DNA from: JBKCUI01 sp052161605
Lineage (GTDB): Bacteria; Planctomycetota; Planctomycetia; Pirellulales; Pirellulaceae
Reading direction: 5' to 3' (one strand)
Assembly (NCBI GenBank): GCA_052161605.1
Contig: CP197409.1
DNA: 64,000 nucleotides
The position numbers were made by a program, and so were the translations under genes. The notes under the pieces were generated by a model. That model had not been told where the DNA came from, did no database searches, and saw only the letters and a program-made list of their open reading frames with translations. Every line of letters starts with the position of its first letter. Within the stretch, counting starts at the first letter, position 1. Below, in pieces: positions 1 to 7,829 of the stretch.

Positions 1-302
1 GCGGCCAGGTATCGCATCGCATTGCCGACATTCAAGAGCGAATCGAGAAGGCTGAGCTTGAACTTGCCAAAGTGAATCGACAACTCGTCGACTTGGAAAA
101 GCATGAAATGTCCACTCAGGAAATCGAAGATGCCCTAATTGACTTCGATCGCGTCTGGGACGCACTGACGACTCGCGAGCAATCCCAACTGTTAGCGCTG
201 CTTGTCTCGACGGTCGAGTTCGATCAAAGCGATTGCACGATCGCGATTACATTCCACGCCAGCGGCATCGAGACGCTGGAACAACAATCACAGGAGGTTT
301 GA
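1..302 (+). CDS. Serine recombinase, C-terminal end (partial at left edge)
   Basis: The frame is open from the first bases of the window to the stop at 300-302, so only the last ~99 residues are present. They start with a heptad-like helix (IADIQERIEKAELELAKVN) and end with a compact segment (REQSQLLALLVSTVEF). This is the coiled-coil and terminal part of large serine recombinases, which integrate or excise elements through a catalytic serine that would lie to the left. The stop overlaps the next start (TGATG), so the two genes are probably translationally coupled. Without the catalytic domain I cannot say whether this recombinase belongs to the prophage-like element to its right or to another element. 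Confidence 0.6.
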   Translation, partial: GQVSHRIADIQERIEKAELELAKVNRQLVDLEKHEMSTQEIEDALIDFDRVWDALTTREQSQLLALLVSTVEFDQSDCTIAITFHASGIETLEQQSQEV

Positions 303-748
303 TGGTCACCGTAAAACGCAAACTCAACGTCAGCATCGCTTCGCGAGGCCGCATCGCGATTCGTCCACATGATCCCAACGCGGAAACACCACGACCAAGG
401 CCATCGAGCAAGTTACCTCGTATCACCAGGCTGATGGCCCTGGCTATCCGGTTCAATGAGATGATTCGAACTGGGGAGGCATCGGACATGATCGAGCTAG
501 CTCGGCTTGGACACGTTACCCAGCCGCGTATGAGCCAGATAATGGCCCTCAACCAGCTCGCCCCCGACATCCAGGAAGCCCTACTCAACCTGCCGGCCAC
601 CAAAGGCAAGCCCGAGATCCATGAGAAGCGACTGCGTCCGATCGCTGCCATGCTCCGCTGGGAAGACCAACGGGGGGCGTGGAAGCGAATTTGCGACGAA
701 GTTGGGCTCGCAATGGACGCTCTGGCAGAGTCTGCGGATCGATTCTGA
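302..748 (+). CDS. Recombinase-associated HTH protein
   Basis: 148 residues from the ATG that overlaps the recombinase stop. A basic, Pro/Arg-rich N-terminus is followed by a segment with LARLGHVTQPRMSQIMALNQLAPDIQEALL (about residues 66-96), a helix-turn-helix of the KorB/ParB-like kind. Small proteins of this type commonly follow serine recombinases in planctomycetes and other bacteria. They presumably assist or regulate recombination, but a biochemical role is not known to me. The overlap with the recombinase gene supports joint expression. An upstream in-frame ATG at 233 exists but would lie deep inside the recombinase gene, so I prefer 302. Confidence 0.7.
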   Translation: MVTVKRKLNVSIASRGRIAIRPHDPNAETPRPRPSSKLPRITRLMALAIRFNEMIRTGEASDMIELARLGHVTQPRMSQIMALNQLAPDIQEALLNLPATKGKPEIHEKRLRPIAAMLRWEDQRGAWKRICDEVGLAMDALAESADRF

Positions 749-808
749 AAAATTCTTTAGTCGGTTTTTTCCGGTAAAAAATGCACTTTTCCCAAATTTC
801 GCATCCGG

Positions 809-829
809 CTGTGACCAAACGTGTCACAG
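809..829. promoter_or_regulatory. Perfect inverted repeat in spacer before gene 939
   Basis: Seven-base arms (CTGTGAC / GTCACAG) flank a seven-base loop. It lies in the 190-bp non-coding gap 749-938, about 110 bp before the next start. It has no T-run after it, so an operator is more likely than a terminator. The 9-base spacing of TGTGA/TCACA differs from the 6-base spacing of CRP sites. The rest of the gap is AT-rich and holds nothing else I can support. Confidence 0.35.
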
Positions 830-938
830 GGGTGCAGTTCAATACTCCCATTACATTAACTAAAGCTAGCAATTTGGAGACGCTGGTCTTTTCGAGCCCC
901 AAGGATGCGTTTCAACATGAGTGGAAGAGTGATCGCCT

Positions 939-2141
939 ATGCCTACTTACAACCCCAAGCAACTCGGTGAACCAGAGGTCGTCCGAGAAATCAACCCGAC
1001 TGTTCTTTGTGCTTTCCTGAAGCCGTTCGAGGGTTACCTTCGAACGCGTGGACTCGAAGTTAAAGAGCCAAGCCGTATCGACAATACCGCCATCGAGAAG
1101 CTGGTGGACATCTTGATCAACCCAACGATGAAGACGCCGCAGCGACTGCTCCACGCTGTCTTCTATGTGGAGGAAATGTCTACGCCGCTGGCTGCTGACT
1201 CGTTGCTCAAGCTCGCGCTACAAGCGGGCATGCCGTTCGATGAAAACGGCAACCACACACTGGCCGATGTCGTCATGCAGGTCTGGTTGTTCGACTCGAA
1301 GATGGTCGAAGCGCAGCATGCATGGCAAACCTGGAAAACGCCAAGACGCATGGAGTGCTTTCAGCCAGTCCAGTCGACGGGAATAGCTCCGATCACGATC
1401 ACGGAAGATCGATTGAACCTAGCCATCAAGGATGCCGGCAATTGGTTTGCCAAGAACAATCGCGGCCGAAAATTGTTCATGACTCCGCGTATCGTCAACA
1501 ACGAGATTCAGATCAGCATTCGGCGCGGCGATCCGTTCAGACGCAAGCCAACGATTGATGATGACGGCATGGATACGCTTACTTTTCGCGAGGCTCGTAA
1601 GGACTCGATGATCTACGACCTGAGCGAAGAAGTGCTGATGCTCAGTTCGAGCTTGAAGAGCACCTACCCAGTGTACTGTCGCATCTTCGGTAATCTGCTA
1701 TTCGACGATCCGCAGTACTTTGGAATCTTCTCTCGTTATACGCTCGCGCCGCTTATGGAACTCGGCGAGGACGCCTTATCACCTGGCGAGATCGATGCCA
1801 TCGAAGAGATCGTCTTGCTCAACTATCGCGTTCTACTGGGTGGACCGTTCAATCGCTACATAATTCATGGTGCCGACGACTTCTTCGCAGATCTCAAGTG
1901 GCGTGGCGGGACGTTTCAAGCCGAGGGTCCGTTGGATCGTGCTACCTTTCGGATCAAGTATCGTCACGTCAAAGCACGTCGGACGTTGTCGTTGTATACC
2001 GGAAATTCTTCGGCATACACACGCGATGAAAACGCACGCCACGTGGAGCAGTGGCTGCAGTTGCGGAGGTTTGTCATGAAGACGGGTGCAAGGGCAGCTA
2101 AAGGAGTGAACACGGATGACCAAGCTGTGGCGAACTATTGA
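939..2141 (+). CDS. Uncharacterised 400-aa protein, first of a two-gene unit
   Basis: I do not recognise this protein. It is soluble-looking, with no signal peptide or membrane segment, and has mixed helical content (for example FGNLLFDDPQYFGIFSRYTL near residue 250). It ends in a basic helix (HVEQWLQLRRFVMKTGARAAKG). Its last 26 bases overlap the start of the 398-aa gene that follows, which points to a coupled pair. The start at 939 has only a weak purine-rich stretch (GGAAGAG) upstream. Its position between a recombinase and phage genes is typical of accessory or defence cargo, but nothing in the sequence itself proves such a role. Confidence 0.75.
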   Translation: MPTYNPKQLGEPEVVREINPTVLCAFLKPFEGYLRTRGLEVKEPSRIDNTAIEKLVDILINPTMKTPQRLLHAVFYVEEMSTPLAADSLLKLALQAGMPFDENGNHTLADVVMQVWLFDSKMVEAQHAWQTWKTPRRMECFQPVQSTGIAPITITEDRLNLAIKDAGNWFAKNNRGRKLFMTPRIVNNEIQISIRRGDPFRRKPTIDDDGMDTLTFREARKDSMIYDLSEEVLMLSSSLKSTYPVYCRIFGNLLFDDPQYFGIFSRYTLAPLMELGEDALSPGEIDAIEEIVLLNYRVLLGGPFNRYIIHGADDFFADLKWRGGTFQAEGPLDRATFRIKYRHVKARRTLSLYTGNSSAYTRDENARHVEQWLQLRRFVMKTGARAAKGVNTDDQAVANY

Positions 2142-3312
2142 GGAATCGCCATTGCTCATGGAGGTCAAGGATGTTTGGCGTGAGCGGCTCGGGAAGGAGT
2201 TCGAGCCGCTAAGCCGCTTTCTCGAGGCCACGAACATCGTTGCATCGCGATTGCCAGGTCTTACGCCGTGGTCGACTTTCAAGGTCATTGAAAGCGATGA
2301 GCAGTTCGTGGCGTTCTGTGATAGCACCGGCGATTCCAAAGTTGTCTCGCGCACCGATGTGATTTGTCATCAGCTCAATACGAGGCAACTCGCAGCGGAG
2401 TTGAATGCTGCGCTGAGTCTCGGCCGAAAGCCGGAATGGCTGGACACGAGCCGTCGTGTTTGGTTCCTCGGTAACTTGTCACTGGAGCTTCAATCGCGAC
2501 CTATTTACTTATCGCTTCATGTTGCCAGCGAACTAACCAACGAAGCTCTGCACACCGTCGCTGCCCACGCGAGGTCAACGTTTCTATTGTTGGATCTCAA
2601 CAGCAAACGACGTGACCAGAAGTTCGAAACCAGTGCCAAGATCGTCGATTGCAAACCAGTAGAGATCGCACAACTCATCAGTGTGACCGCAGATGGTCGC
2701 CTGCTGGCCAAGTCGAAATCGCGAGAACTCATCGCATCGATACTTGGTGTGACGCTCGAAAGCCGGCTGTCGGGCTACGTCTTCCAGCGCAAAGGCAAAC
2801 ACCGGATGCTCGCGTTCAACAGCGAGATCGAGATCACGGCAGAAACGAACGGCACTTGGTACATAGAGCAACTGCTCGCCAAGCCGAACAATGCATTTCG
2901 TTGTACGCACCTTGAAGCGTTGCAGGCGGGCTTGGCCGAGGAGACTTCCACCGGTTCAATCGGCGAAGTGGTCGACATGGAGACTCTCAAAGGCTACCGC
3001 GATCGCTTGCGGGAGATCGACGAGGAGCTTGAGGAAGCGACAAGTTTCAACGATCCGGCGCGGCAGGAGAAGCTTGGCGATGAACGCCAGGCCATTCTAG
3101 ATCAGATCAAGTCGGCTCAAGGTCTCGGTGGGCGCGTTCGCCAGAACTTCGACGCCGAGCGTTCGCGAAAGACCGTTTGCAAAGCGATCTCACGAGCCAT
3201 CGAAGCGATTGAGAAGGTGCATCCGGAACTGGGACTTCATCTCCACAAGTCCATCAATCTAGGACTCGAGGTCAGCTACAGCCCCGACGTCGTCATCGAC
3301 TGGTTGTTCTGA
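2116..3312 (+). CDS. 398-aa protein with C-terminal coiled-coil/wHTH-like domain
   Basis: The first ~280 residues are unrecognised. From about residue 290 there is a coiled coil (YRDRLREIDEELEEATSFND) followed by RQEKLGDERQAILDQIKSAQ and GLGGRVRQNFDAERSRKTVC, ending near HPELGLHLHKSINLGLEVSYSPD. This arrangement (coiled coil, then a Gly-rich turn, an Arg-rich helix and a short C-terminal segment) recurs at the C-terminus of various bacterial regulatory and signalling proteins, where it often follows sensor or ATPase modules. Here it is joined to a different N-terminus. The 26-bp overlap with the upstream gene suggests the two products work together. Function unknown. Confidence 0.75.
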   Translation: MTKLWRTIEESPLLMEVKDVWRERLGKEFEPLSRFLEATNIVASRLPGLTPWSTFKVIESDEQFVAFCDSTGDSKVVSRTDVICHQLNTRQLAAELNAALSLGRKPEWLDTSRRVWFLGNLSLELQSRPIYLSLHVASELTNEALHTVAAHARSTFLLLDLNSKRRDQKFETSAKIVDCKPVEIAQLISVTADGRLLAKSKSRELIASILGVTLESRLSGYVFQRKGKHRMLAFNSEIEITAETNGTWYIEQLLAKPNNAFRCTHLEALQAGLAEETSTGSIGEVVDMETLKGYRDRLREIDEELEEATSFNDPARQEKLGDERQAILDQIKSAQGLGGRVRQNFDAERSRKTVCKAISRAIEAIEKVHPELGLHLHKSINLGLEVSYSPDVVIDWLF

Positions 3313-3595
3313 GAACCGGTCGCTCTCTACTCTGCAGCCCCCACCACTGGGCGGCTTTCTGCTGCGCTGGCACCGGCCGCTTCCGTGCCACAAATTTCTG
3401 ATCGTCCAAAACCCCAGAAAACGCCGGGTTTTCTTCCCTTTGCAAGTTGCGACACGTTCTGTCGCGTTGCGACACGAGTTGTCGCGGCTCGTCCTCGGTT
3501 GAGAGGACGTGAATCGCCCGACTGACCGTTACCTGCGTTTTCCGTGAGTCGGTCTCCGGCGCATTTCTGGTAATGGTCTGAGCGGCTGTGGTCAT
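3293..3595 (-). CDS. Possible small protein, doubtful
   Basis: A 100-codon minus-strand frame whose ATG (3593-3595) is preceded by GGAGGA at a good distance. The product is basic and low in hydrophobic residues, resembles no family I know, and overlaps the end of the convergent gene by 20 bp. The GGAGGA comes from a palindrome (CCTCC-AAC-CGGAGG) that also supplies the ribosome site for the sigma-factor gene on the other strand, so its presence is weak evidence. The 310-bp gap 3313-3622 may simply be non-coding, holding the palindromes at 3449-3485. Confidence 0.2.
   Translation of the reverse strand: MTTAAQTITRNAPETDSRKTQVTVSRAIHVLSTEDEPRQLVSQRDRTCRNLQREENPAFSGVLDDQKFVARKRPVPAQQKAAQWWGLQSRERPVLRTTSR
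3449..3485. promoter_or_regulatory. Tandem palindromes GCGACA-N5-TGTCGC
   Basis: Two perfect palindromes, 3449-3465 and 3469-3485, each have six-base arms and a five-base centre, and are spaced 20 bp apart start to start. The 20-bp period puts both on the same DNA face, as expected for a pair of dimer-binding operators. They lie 138 bp upstream of the sigma-factor start. Related GCGAC/GTCGC palindromes appear at 17299-17314, 19982-20002 and 21101-21121. Confidence 0.5.
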
Positions 3596-3622
3596 GCCAT
3601 TCCTCCAACCGGAGGAAGAAAA

Positions 3623-4312
3623 TTGACTGCGTCTGAATATCAAAGCCAGATGGTCCCCTTCGCGATGGAACTGGCAAATCGCATCTCACTGCGTCTCGAG
3701 CATCATAACTCGCTCAACTCATTCGAGATCGAGGACATCGAACAAGAGCTCCTCACTTACGTTCTCGAACGCGCCTCACAATTCGATCCGGCCAAAGGAA
3801 GCGTCGAAGCCTTTGTGACGCAAATGATGCGGACGGCCGCCGCTCGTCTCATCCGTGGATCGAATCGGCGACGCAGCAACCCGCCGCCGGGGCGCGTCGT
3901 CGACTCGCTGTCAAAGATGGTCGAAGGCCCCGATCGAAAGTCCGAGGAACTGAACCGTGGACTCTCTTCCGCTGATGGCACACGCCGTCGCCAGACTGAA
4001 CCACGCGACCCATTTCGTGACGTCGAGTTGGCCGATGCCGTTGACCATCAGATCAACACTCTGCCTCGCCGCTACCGTCGCATCGCGCGGCTTTTGCGAA
4101 CTCACAACCAAAACGAGATCGCAAACAAACTCGGTTTATCGAAACGAAAAGTTTCGCAGGTTTTAGCAGGGATTCGTGAGCATTTTGCGAGTGTCGACTG
4201 GAGTGAATCCGGATTTTTTTGGGACGTCGTTTCTCCGAATTGCATAGCTAGTTCTGGAGAGGACAACGTTTTTCAAACCAACCAAGAATCCAACATGGAG
4301 AAATCAGCATGA
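3623..4312 (+). CDS. Sigma-70-family (ECF-like) sigma factor of the element
   Basis: 229 residues from a TTG with GGAGGAAG just upstream. About residues 36-75 (DIEQELLTYVLERASQFDP, then SVEAFVTQMMRTAAARLI) match sigma region 2. Residues ~147-190 (LPRRYRRIARLL, then QNEIANKLGLSKRKVSQVL) match region 4 with its HTH. The linker between them is long and Arg/Ser-rich. The last ~35 residues are not sigma-like and overlie a promoter-like site (4220-4250). The stop overlaps the next start (ATGA). As the first gene of the early block it likely directs host RNA polymerase to element promoters. The two TGGGAC-N17-CATAG sites are the obvious candidates, but that link is inference. Confidence 0.8.
   Translation: MTASEYQSQMVPFAMELANRISLRLEHHNSLNSFEIEDIEQELLTYVLERASQFDPAKGSVEAFVTQMMRTAAARLIRGSNRRRSNPPPGRVVDSLSKMVEGPDRKSEELNRGLSSADGTRRRQTEPRDPFRDVELADAVDHQINTLPRRYRRIARLLRTHNQNEIANKLGLSKRKVSQVLAGIREHFASVDWSESGFFWDVVSPNCIASSGEDNVFQTNQESNMEKSA
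4220..4258 (+). promoter_or_regulatory. Promoter-like site P1, twin of the site at 24775
   Basis: TGGGAC (4220-4225), 17 bases, then CATAG (4243-4247), followed by NTAGTNCTGGA. The same bases occur at the same spacing at 24775-24814, with seven central bases differing. The match also covers the run of T before it and the stretch after it (TAGT, CTGG, AGAGG). It lies within the 3' end of the sigma-factor gene, 60-90 bp before the small gene at 4309, so it could drive the early recombination/replication genes. Confidence 0.6.
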
Positions 4313-4548
4313 GTGCACCCGCCATGAATATCGAACAGCGCGTCACCGTCTCGCTTGCCTTGCAGCGATACCTGCGAGCCGTCGAACGCTTCGAAGCCGC
4401 TTCCAACGAGTTCAACGATTCCTGCCAAACGATTCGTGAGGCACTTCCTCGTGAGAGCCGATTCGTCGCCAACATTTCGCACCAGCACTATCTGGTGACC
4501 AGCGATCGCGAAGGCAACTTCGAGGTCGAGTCAGTCGACACGGTTTGA
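4309..4548 (+). CDS. Small hypothetical protein (79 aa)
   Basis: Start overlaps the sigma-factor stop (ATGA), and GGAGAAATC lies just upstream. The product is largely helical (VSLALQRYLRAVERFEAAS) with a short mixed C-terminus. I recognise no family. As the first complete gene after promoter-like site P1 it heads the early transcript and may be a small regulator or accessory factor. Its coding nature rests on codon pattern, overlap and ribosome site. Confidence 0.65.
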   Translation: MSAPAMNIEQRVTVSLALQRYLRAVERFEAASNEFNDSCQTIREALPRESRFVANISHQHYLVTSDREGNFEVESVDTV

Positions 4549-4603
4549 TTCGCAACCGGGCACCCACCCCTCTTCTACCTCCTCGCTGAAAGATCCGCAG
4601 GCG

Positions 4604-4828
4604 ATGTCAACACGACCTTTACCTCATGAACCCGGTGATCGGAAGTGCCTGAAGTGCAACGAAACGTTTCGTTCCAAGAGTGCAGCTAATCGCATTTGCA
4701 AAAAGTGCTCGCAGATCAATGCGTCGCTGAAGGTGAGTGAAGCACAGCTCGCTCGAGAACGAGGTGCGAAACGCCTCAACGGCAATCTGATCGAAGAACA
4801 AGACACCTCCGAGATGAACTTCTCGTAA
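4604..4828 (+). CDS. Small zinc-ribbon protein
   Basis: 74 residues with two CxxC pairs: CLKC near residue 15 and CKKC near residue 31, separated by 13 residues that include FRSKSAAN. This is a compact zinc-ribbon knuckle followed by a charged helix. Such proteins are common in phage early regions, where they bind nucleic acid or partner proteins. It stands alone between the 79-aa gene and the RecB-like nuclease, in the same direction. The ribosome site is weak. Confidence 0.7.
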   Translation: MSTRPLPHEPGDRKCLKCNETFRSKSAANRICKKCSQINASLKVSEAQLARERGAKRLNGNLIEEQDTSEMNFS

Positions 4829-4876
4829 GCCGCAACAAAACCAAGAAAACGCACCCAATTTCAGTTCGAAAGTCTT

Positions 4877-5923
4877 ATGTCTCAAGCAACCCTAACCTCT
4901 GAAACGAGCGACAAGAACGTGCTGACCTACTCGGCACTCAACACGTTCCGTAATTGTCCTCGCAAATACAAACATCGTTACGTCGATAACCTGCGTCCAC
5001 GGATGAAGGTTGAATCCCTGTCGTTCGGCAGCGTCATCCACAGTGCCATCGAGATTTGGTATCGCTCGGTTGACGATGCCAATCGCCTGTGGATTGTGCT
5101 GGATTTCATCGATCGAAGCTTCCCGGAACGAGCGACCGACGAGAACCAGCAAGCCAGCTGGCACCTGGCTCGTGCCATCATGACTGGTTACGCGTCGCGC
5201 TATGCCACCGAGGACTTCACGATCATTGAGATCGAGAAATCATTCACTGGAAACATTCGCAATCCAGACACGGGTCGCTGTAGTCAAACGTTTGTGATGG
5301 CCGGCAAAGCCGATGCGATCGTACAGCGATCCGATGGCATGTATCTGCTTGAGCATAAGACCGCCGCTTCGATCGATTCCAACTATCTCGACAAGCTGTG
5401 GACCGACACGCAGATCGCGTTGTACTGCTACTACCTGCGTGAACTGGGCTATCCGATCGTCGGCGTGATTTACAACGTGCTGCTCAAGAGCCGCCTCAAG
5501 CAAAGCAAAGGCGAGACGCAGGAAGAGTACGAAGCACGCCACGCGGAATTGGCCGCAAAAAACAAGAGTGGCAAGTCAACGGCCAAACGTCAGTTGCCTG
5601 AAACCAATGAAGAGTTTCAAGGCCGGCTTGCAGCCTGGTACGCCAAGCCCGAAGCGTTCCATCGCGAGTTCATTTATCTCTCCGAAGACCGTCTTGCCAT
5701 GCTGCAAGACGAAGTCTGGGAGATCACCCAGCAGTACCTCGACGCACGACGTCGCGGCAAATGGCTGCTCAACACATCGAGTTGCTTCTCCTATCAGCGA
5801 CCGTGTGAGTATCTGCCTTACTGCCAATCCGGCTTCAATCCAAACGTGGTGGACAACCTCTACGAGATCACTCCACCACATGAGGAACTCAATTCAATCG
5901 ATTCTGACGCACCCGTTTTTTGA
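4877..5923 (+). CDS. PD-(D/E)XK exonuclease, RecB/Cas4-like, with Fe-S cysteines
   Basis: 348 residues. The N-terminus has the RecB-family signature (YSALNTFRNCPRKYKHRYVD, about 19-38), then FGSVIHSAIEIWY. The catalytic core is GKADAI (Asp ~144) and LLEHKTA (Glu-x-Lys ~157). One cysteine near residue 28 plus three near the C-terminus (CFSYQRPCEYLPYC) match the 1+3 cysteine pattern that holds a 4Fe-4S cluster in AddB and Cas4. It probably resects DNA ends for annealing-type recombination together with the Sak4-like ATPase and SSB-like protein that follow directly. No CRISPR genes are near, so Cas4 itself is unlikely. Confidence 0.85.
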   Translation: MSQATLTSETSDKNVLTYSALNTFRNCPRKYKHRYVDNLRPRMKVESLSFGSVIHSAIEIWYRSVDDANRLWIVLDFIDRSFPERATDENQQASWHLARAIMTGYASRYATEDFTIIEIEKSFTGNIRNPDTGRCSQTFVMAGKADAIVQRSDGMYLLEHKTAASIDSNYLDKLWTDTQIALYCYYLRELGYPIVGVIYNVLLKSRLKQSKGETQEEYEARHAELAAKNKSGKSTAKRQLPETNEEFQGRLAAWYAKPEAFHREFIYLSEDRLAMLQDEVWEITQQYLDARRRGKWLLNTSSCFSYQRPCEYLPYCQSGFNPNVVDNLYEITPPHEELNSIDSDAPVF

Positions 5924-5938
5924 AAGGACTGACAACTA

Positions 5939-6721
5939 ATGTCAATTGCATTACCAACCGAGGCATCCAAGCCCGTGACCGAACTCGGCAAACAAACGAT
6001 CCTGCTCTACGGCAGCCCCAAACTTGGGAAGAGCTCCTTTGCGAGTAAGGCTCCAGGTTCGCTCTTCTTTGAGTGTGAACCTGGGCTCAATCACTTGGAA
6101 GTTTTCAAAGTGCCGACCTATTCGTGGGAGGCATTCCTCGAGGCTTGCAAGCTTGTCGCCAAGGGAGATCACAACTTCAAAACAATTGTGATCGATACCG
6201 TCGACAACGCTTTCAAAATGTGCTCGGACTATGTCTGTTCCAAGCATGGGATCGAGTACGAAGGCGACATGGGCCACGGCAAGGGCTGGGCTCTGGTCAA
6301 GAACGAGTGGCATCGTGTGCTCACGCGACTGGCCAGCCTTCCATACGGCTTGATCCTCATCTCGCATGCGGTCGACAAGACGATCGAAACGCGAACCGGC
6401 GAGTACACCAAGACGCAGCCAAGCCTTCCCGATCGCGCTCGCAACGTGGTCTTGGGTCTGGTTGACATCATTCTCTATGGCGATTCGATCGCCAAGAAGG
6501 ACGCGGCAGGCAACGTCACCATCGAACGCGTTGTGCGCACCAAACCGCATCCAACCTACGAGGCTGGCGATCGCACTGGTCGTCTGCCTGAGCTGCTCCC
6601 TCTCGATTACGAGCAGTTCATGAAAGCTTTCAATTCTCCCGCTCGCGGCTCGGAAACCGGCACCAGCAGCGCAGCGAAGAGTTCCACGCCGGCAAGCACC
6701 CTTTCAGGAAAGGCTAAATAG
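5939..6721 (+). CDS. Sak4-like RecA-fold ATPase (phage recombinase)
   Basis: 260 residues. Walker A is GSPKLGKSS (about 25-33); a Walker B-like FKTIVIDTVD lies near residue 80. Further on come LILISHAVDK and a loop-like stretch with TQPSLPDRAR. This is the single-domain RecA core of phage Sak4-type proteins, which promote single-strand annealing and work with an SSB. The tail is Ser/Thr-rich and probably disordered. AAGGA lies upstream of the ATG. It sits 15 bp after the nuclease gene and 2 bp before the SSB-like gene, so the three form a recombination cassette. Confidence 0.85.
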   Translation: MSIALPTEASKPVTELGKQTILLYGSPKLGKSSFASKAPGSLFFECEPGLNHLEVFKVPTYSWEAFLEACKLVAKGDHNFKTIVIDTVDNAFKMCSDYVCSKHGIEYEGDMGHGKGWALVKNEWHRVLTRLASLPYGLILISHAVDKTIETRTGEYTKTQPSLPDRARNVVLGLVDIILYGDSIAKKDAAGNVTIERVVRTKPHPTYEAGDRTGRLPELLPLDYEQFMKAFNSPARGSETGTSSAAKSSTPASTLSGKAK

Positions 6722-6723
6722 TC

Positions 6724-7185
6724 ATGAGTGATTACGAATCATTCGAACCTATCGATTCGCAAGTCGACCTCACCTCGTTTGATGACGAGTTCGAGACGGC
6801 AGACGCGCCGAGTTATGACGAGGTCCCCGACGGCAAGTACCAAGTGAAGATCCAGACCGCGAAGCTTGAATCGAGTCAGAAGGGTGACCCGATGATCAAG
6901 TTCGATCTGGTGGTCATCTCTGGTTCGCAGGCTGGTCGGCACATCTTCAAGAACTCGGTGATCACCCAAGCGTCGTTGCCTTATGTCAAAGGCGATCTAA
7001 AGACGCTCGGGTTGGAGCTGGCCAAGTTCAGTGAGTTGGCAGGTCGGCTCGAGGAGCTGCTCGACAAGACGCTCGAAGTCACCAAGCGTACGCGAGGCGA
7101 GTACACGAACGTGTATTTCAATCGTCGGCTGAATATCGCCGCCGCTCCGAGTGTTGGAGTGGCGGACGAGGACTTGCCGTTCTAA
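6724..7185 (+). CDS. DUF669-family protein with an SSB-like acidic tip
   Basis: 153 residues. The N-terminal ~35 residues are very acidic. The core (PDGKYQVKIQTAKLESSQ, then GDPMIKFDLVVISG, then GRHIFKNSVI) is the DUF669 beta-rich fold found next to Sak-type recombinases. The protein ends in DEDLPF, closely resembling the DDDIPF tip by which bacterial SSB recruits partner proteins. I infer a single-strand DNA binding role with the Sak4-like ATPase two bases upstream. DUF669 genes commonly neighbour phage recombinases, which agrees. Confidence 0.8.
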   Translation: MSDYESFEPIDSQVDLTSFDDEFETADAPSYDEVPDGKYQVKIQTAKLESSQKGDPMIKFDLVVISGSQAGRHIFKNSVITQASLPYVKGDLKTLGLELAKFSELAGRLEELLDKTLEVTKRTRGEYTNVYFNRRLNIAAAPSVGVADEDLPF

Positions 7186-7376
7186 GTCGCTGGTCGGCTA
7201 CCAGCGTTAGTCGTTCCCTGTGAACGGGTGCGGCCGAGGCGGGATGGCGTGACTTGGAAGCAGTTCCTTGCGATGTGGTTCTTTTGCCGGGTCCACATCG
7301 CGTTTCCTTGTCCAGACTCCCCGTGCCTGCCTCGGCTCTTTCTATTTCATCACTCGGATTGGATTGTCAGGAAAAC

Positions 7377-7829
7377 ATGGATTTCCGAATCGTTATCGAC
7401 TCGCGAGAGCAGGAGCCTTACACGTTCGCCTGTGAGGTAGTGAAAGCCAAGCTTGATGCCGGTGATTACTCGGTGGTTGGCTGCGAACATCGAGTGGCCG
7501 TTGAGCGCAAGAGCCTGCGAGATTTCGTCGGCACTGTCATTCACGATTTTGATCGCTTCGCTCGCGAGCTTCAAAAACTATCCGCGATGGAAGCGGCATG
7601 CATTGTGGTTGAGGCCGATCTGACTGCGGTGCTCTGTGGCCTGCACCACGACGCACTCAGGGAGGTCGCGCCACAGTCATTACTTGGTTCGTCCACCTAC
7701 ATTGGCATCAAGTATCGGGTGCCCGTTTATTGGTGCGGCTCGCGACCAGCGGCCGTTCGATTTACCGATGCCTACCTGCGATCGTTCGTTCGTGTGATCT
7801 CCAGCTCAGGAGATCTACACCATGAGTAA
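7377..7829 (+). CDS. ERCC4/XPF-type nuclease
   Basis: 150 residues from the ATG at 7377, preceded by AGGAAAA. The ERCC4 catalytic pattern is clear: IDSREQEPY near residue 7, KLDAGDYSV near 27, VAVERKSLRDFVGTV near 42, then DRFARELQKL. This Asp...Glu-Arg-Lys-x-x-x-Asp set forms the metal site of XPF/Mus81-like endonucleases, which cut branched DNA. It is a single-domain version without the usual HhH2 pair and may act alone or as a dimer. Its last 8 bases overlap the RecD2-like helicase start. The 190 bp upstream (7186-7376) hold no gene I can support. Confidence 0.85.
   Translation: MDFRIVIDSREQEPYTFACEVVKAKLDAGDYSVVGCEHRVAVERKSLRDFVGTVIHDFDRFARELQKLSAMEAACIVVEADLTAVLCGLHHDALREVAPQSLLGSSTYIGIKYRVPVYWCGSRPAAVRFTDAYLRSFVRVISSSGDLHHE

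Noticed and set aside
247..651. Minus-strand gene opposite the recombinase-associated HTH protein
   Set aside because: Shadow of a well-supported plus-strand gene, with no ribosome site.
810..828. CRP-type site TGTGA...TCACA
   Set aside because: Nine bases between half sites instead of six.
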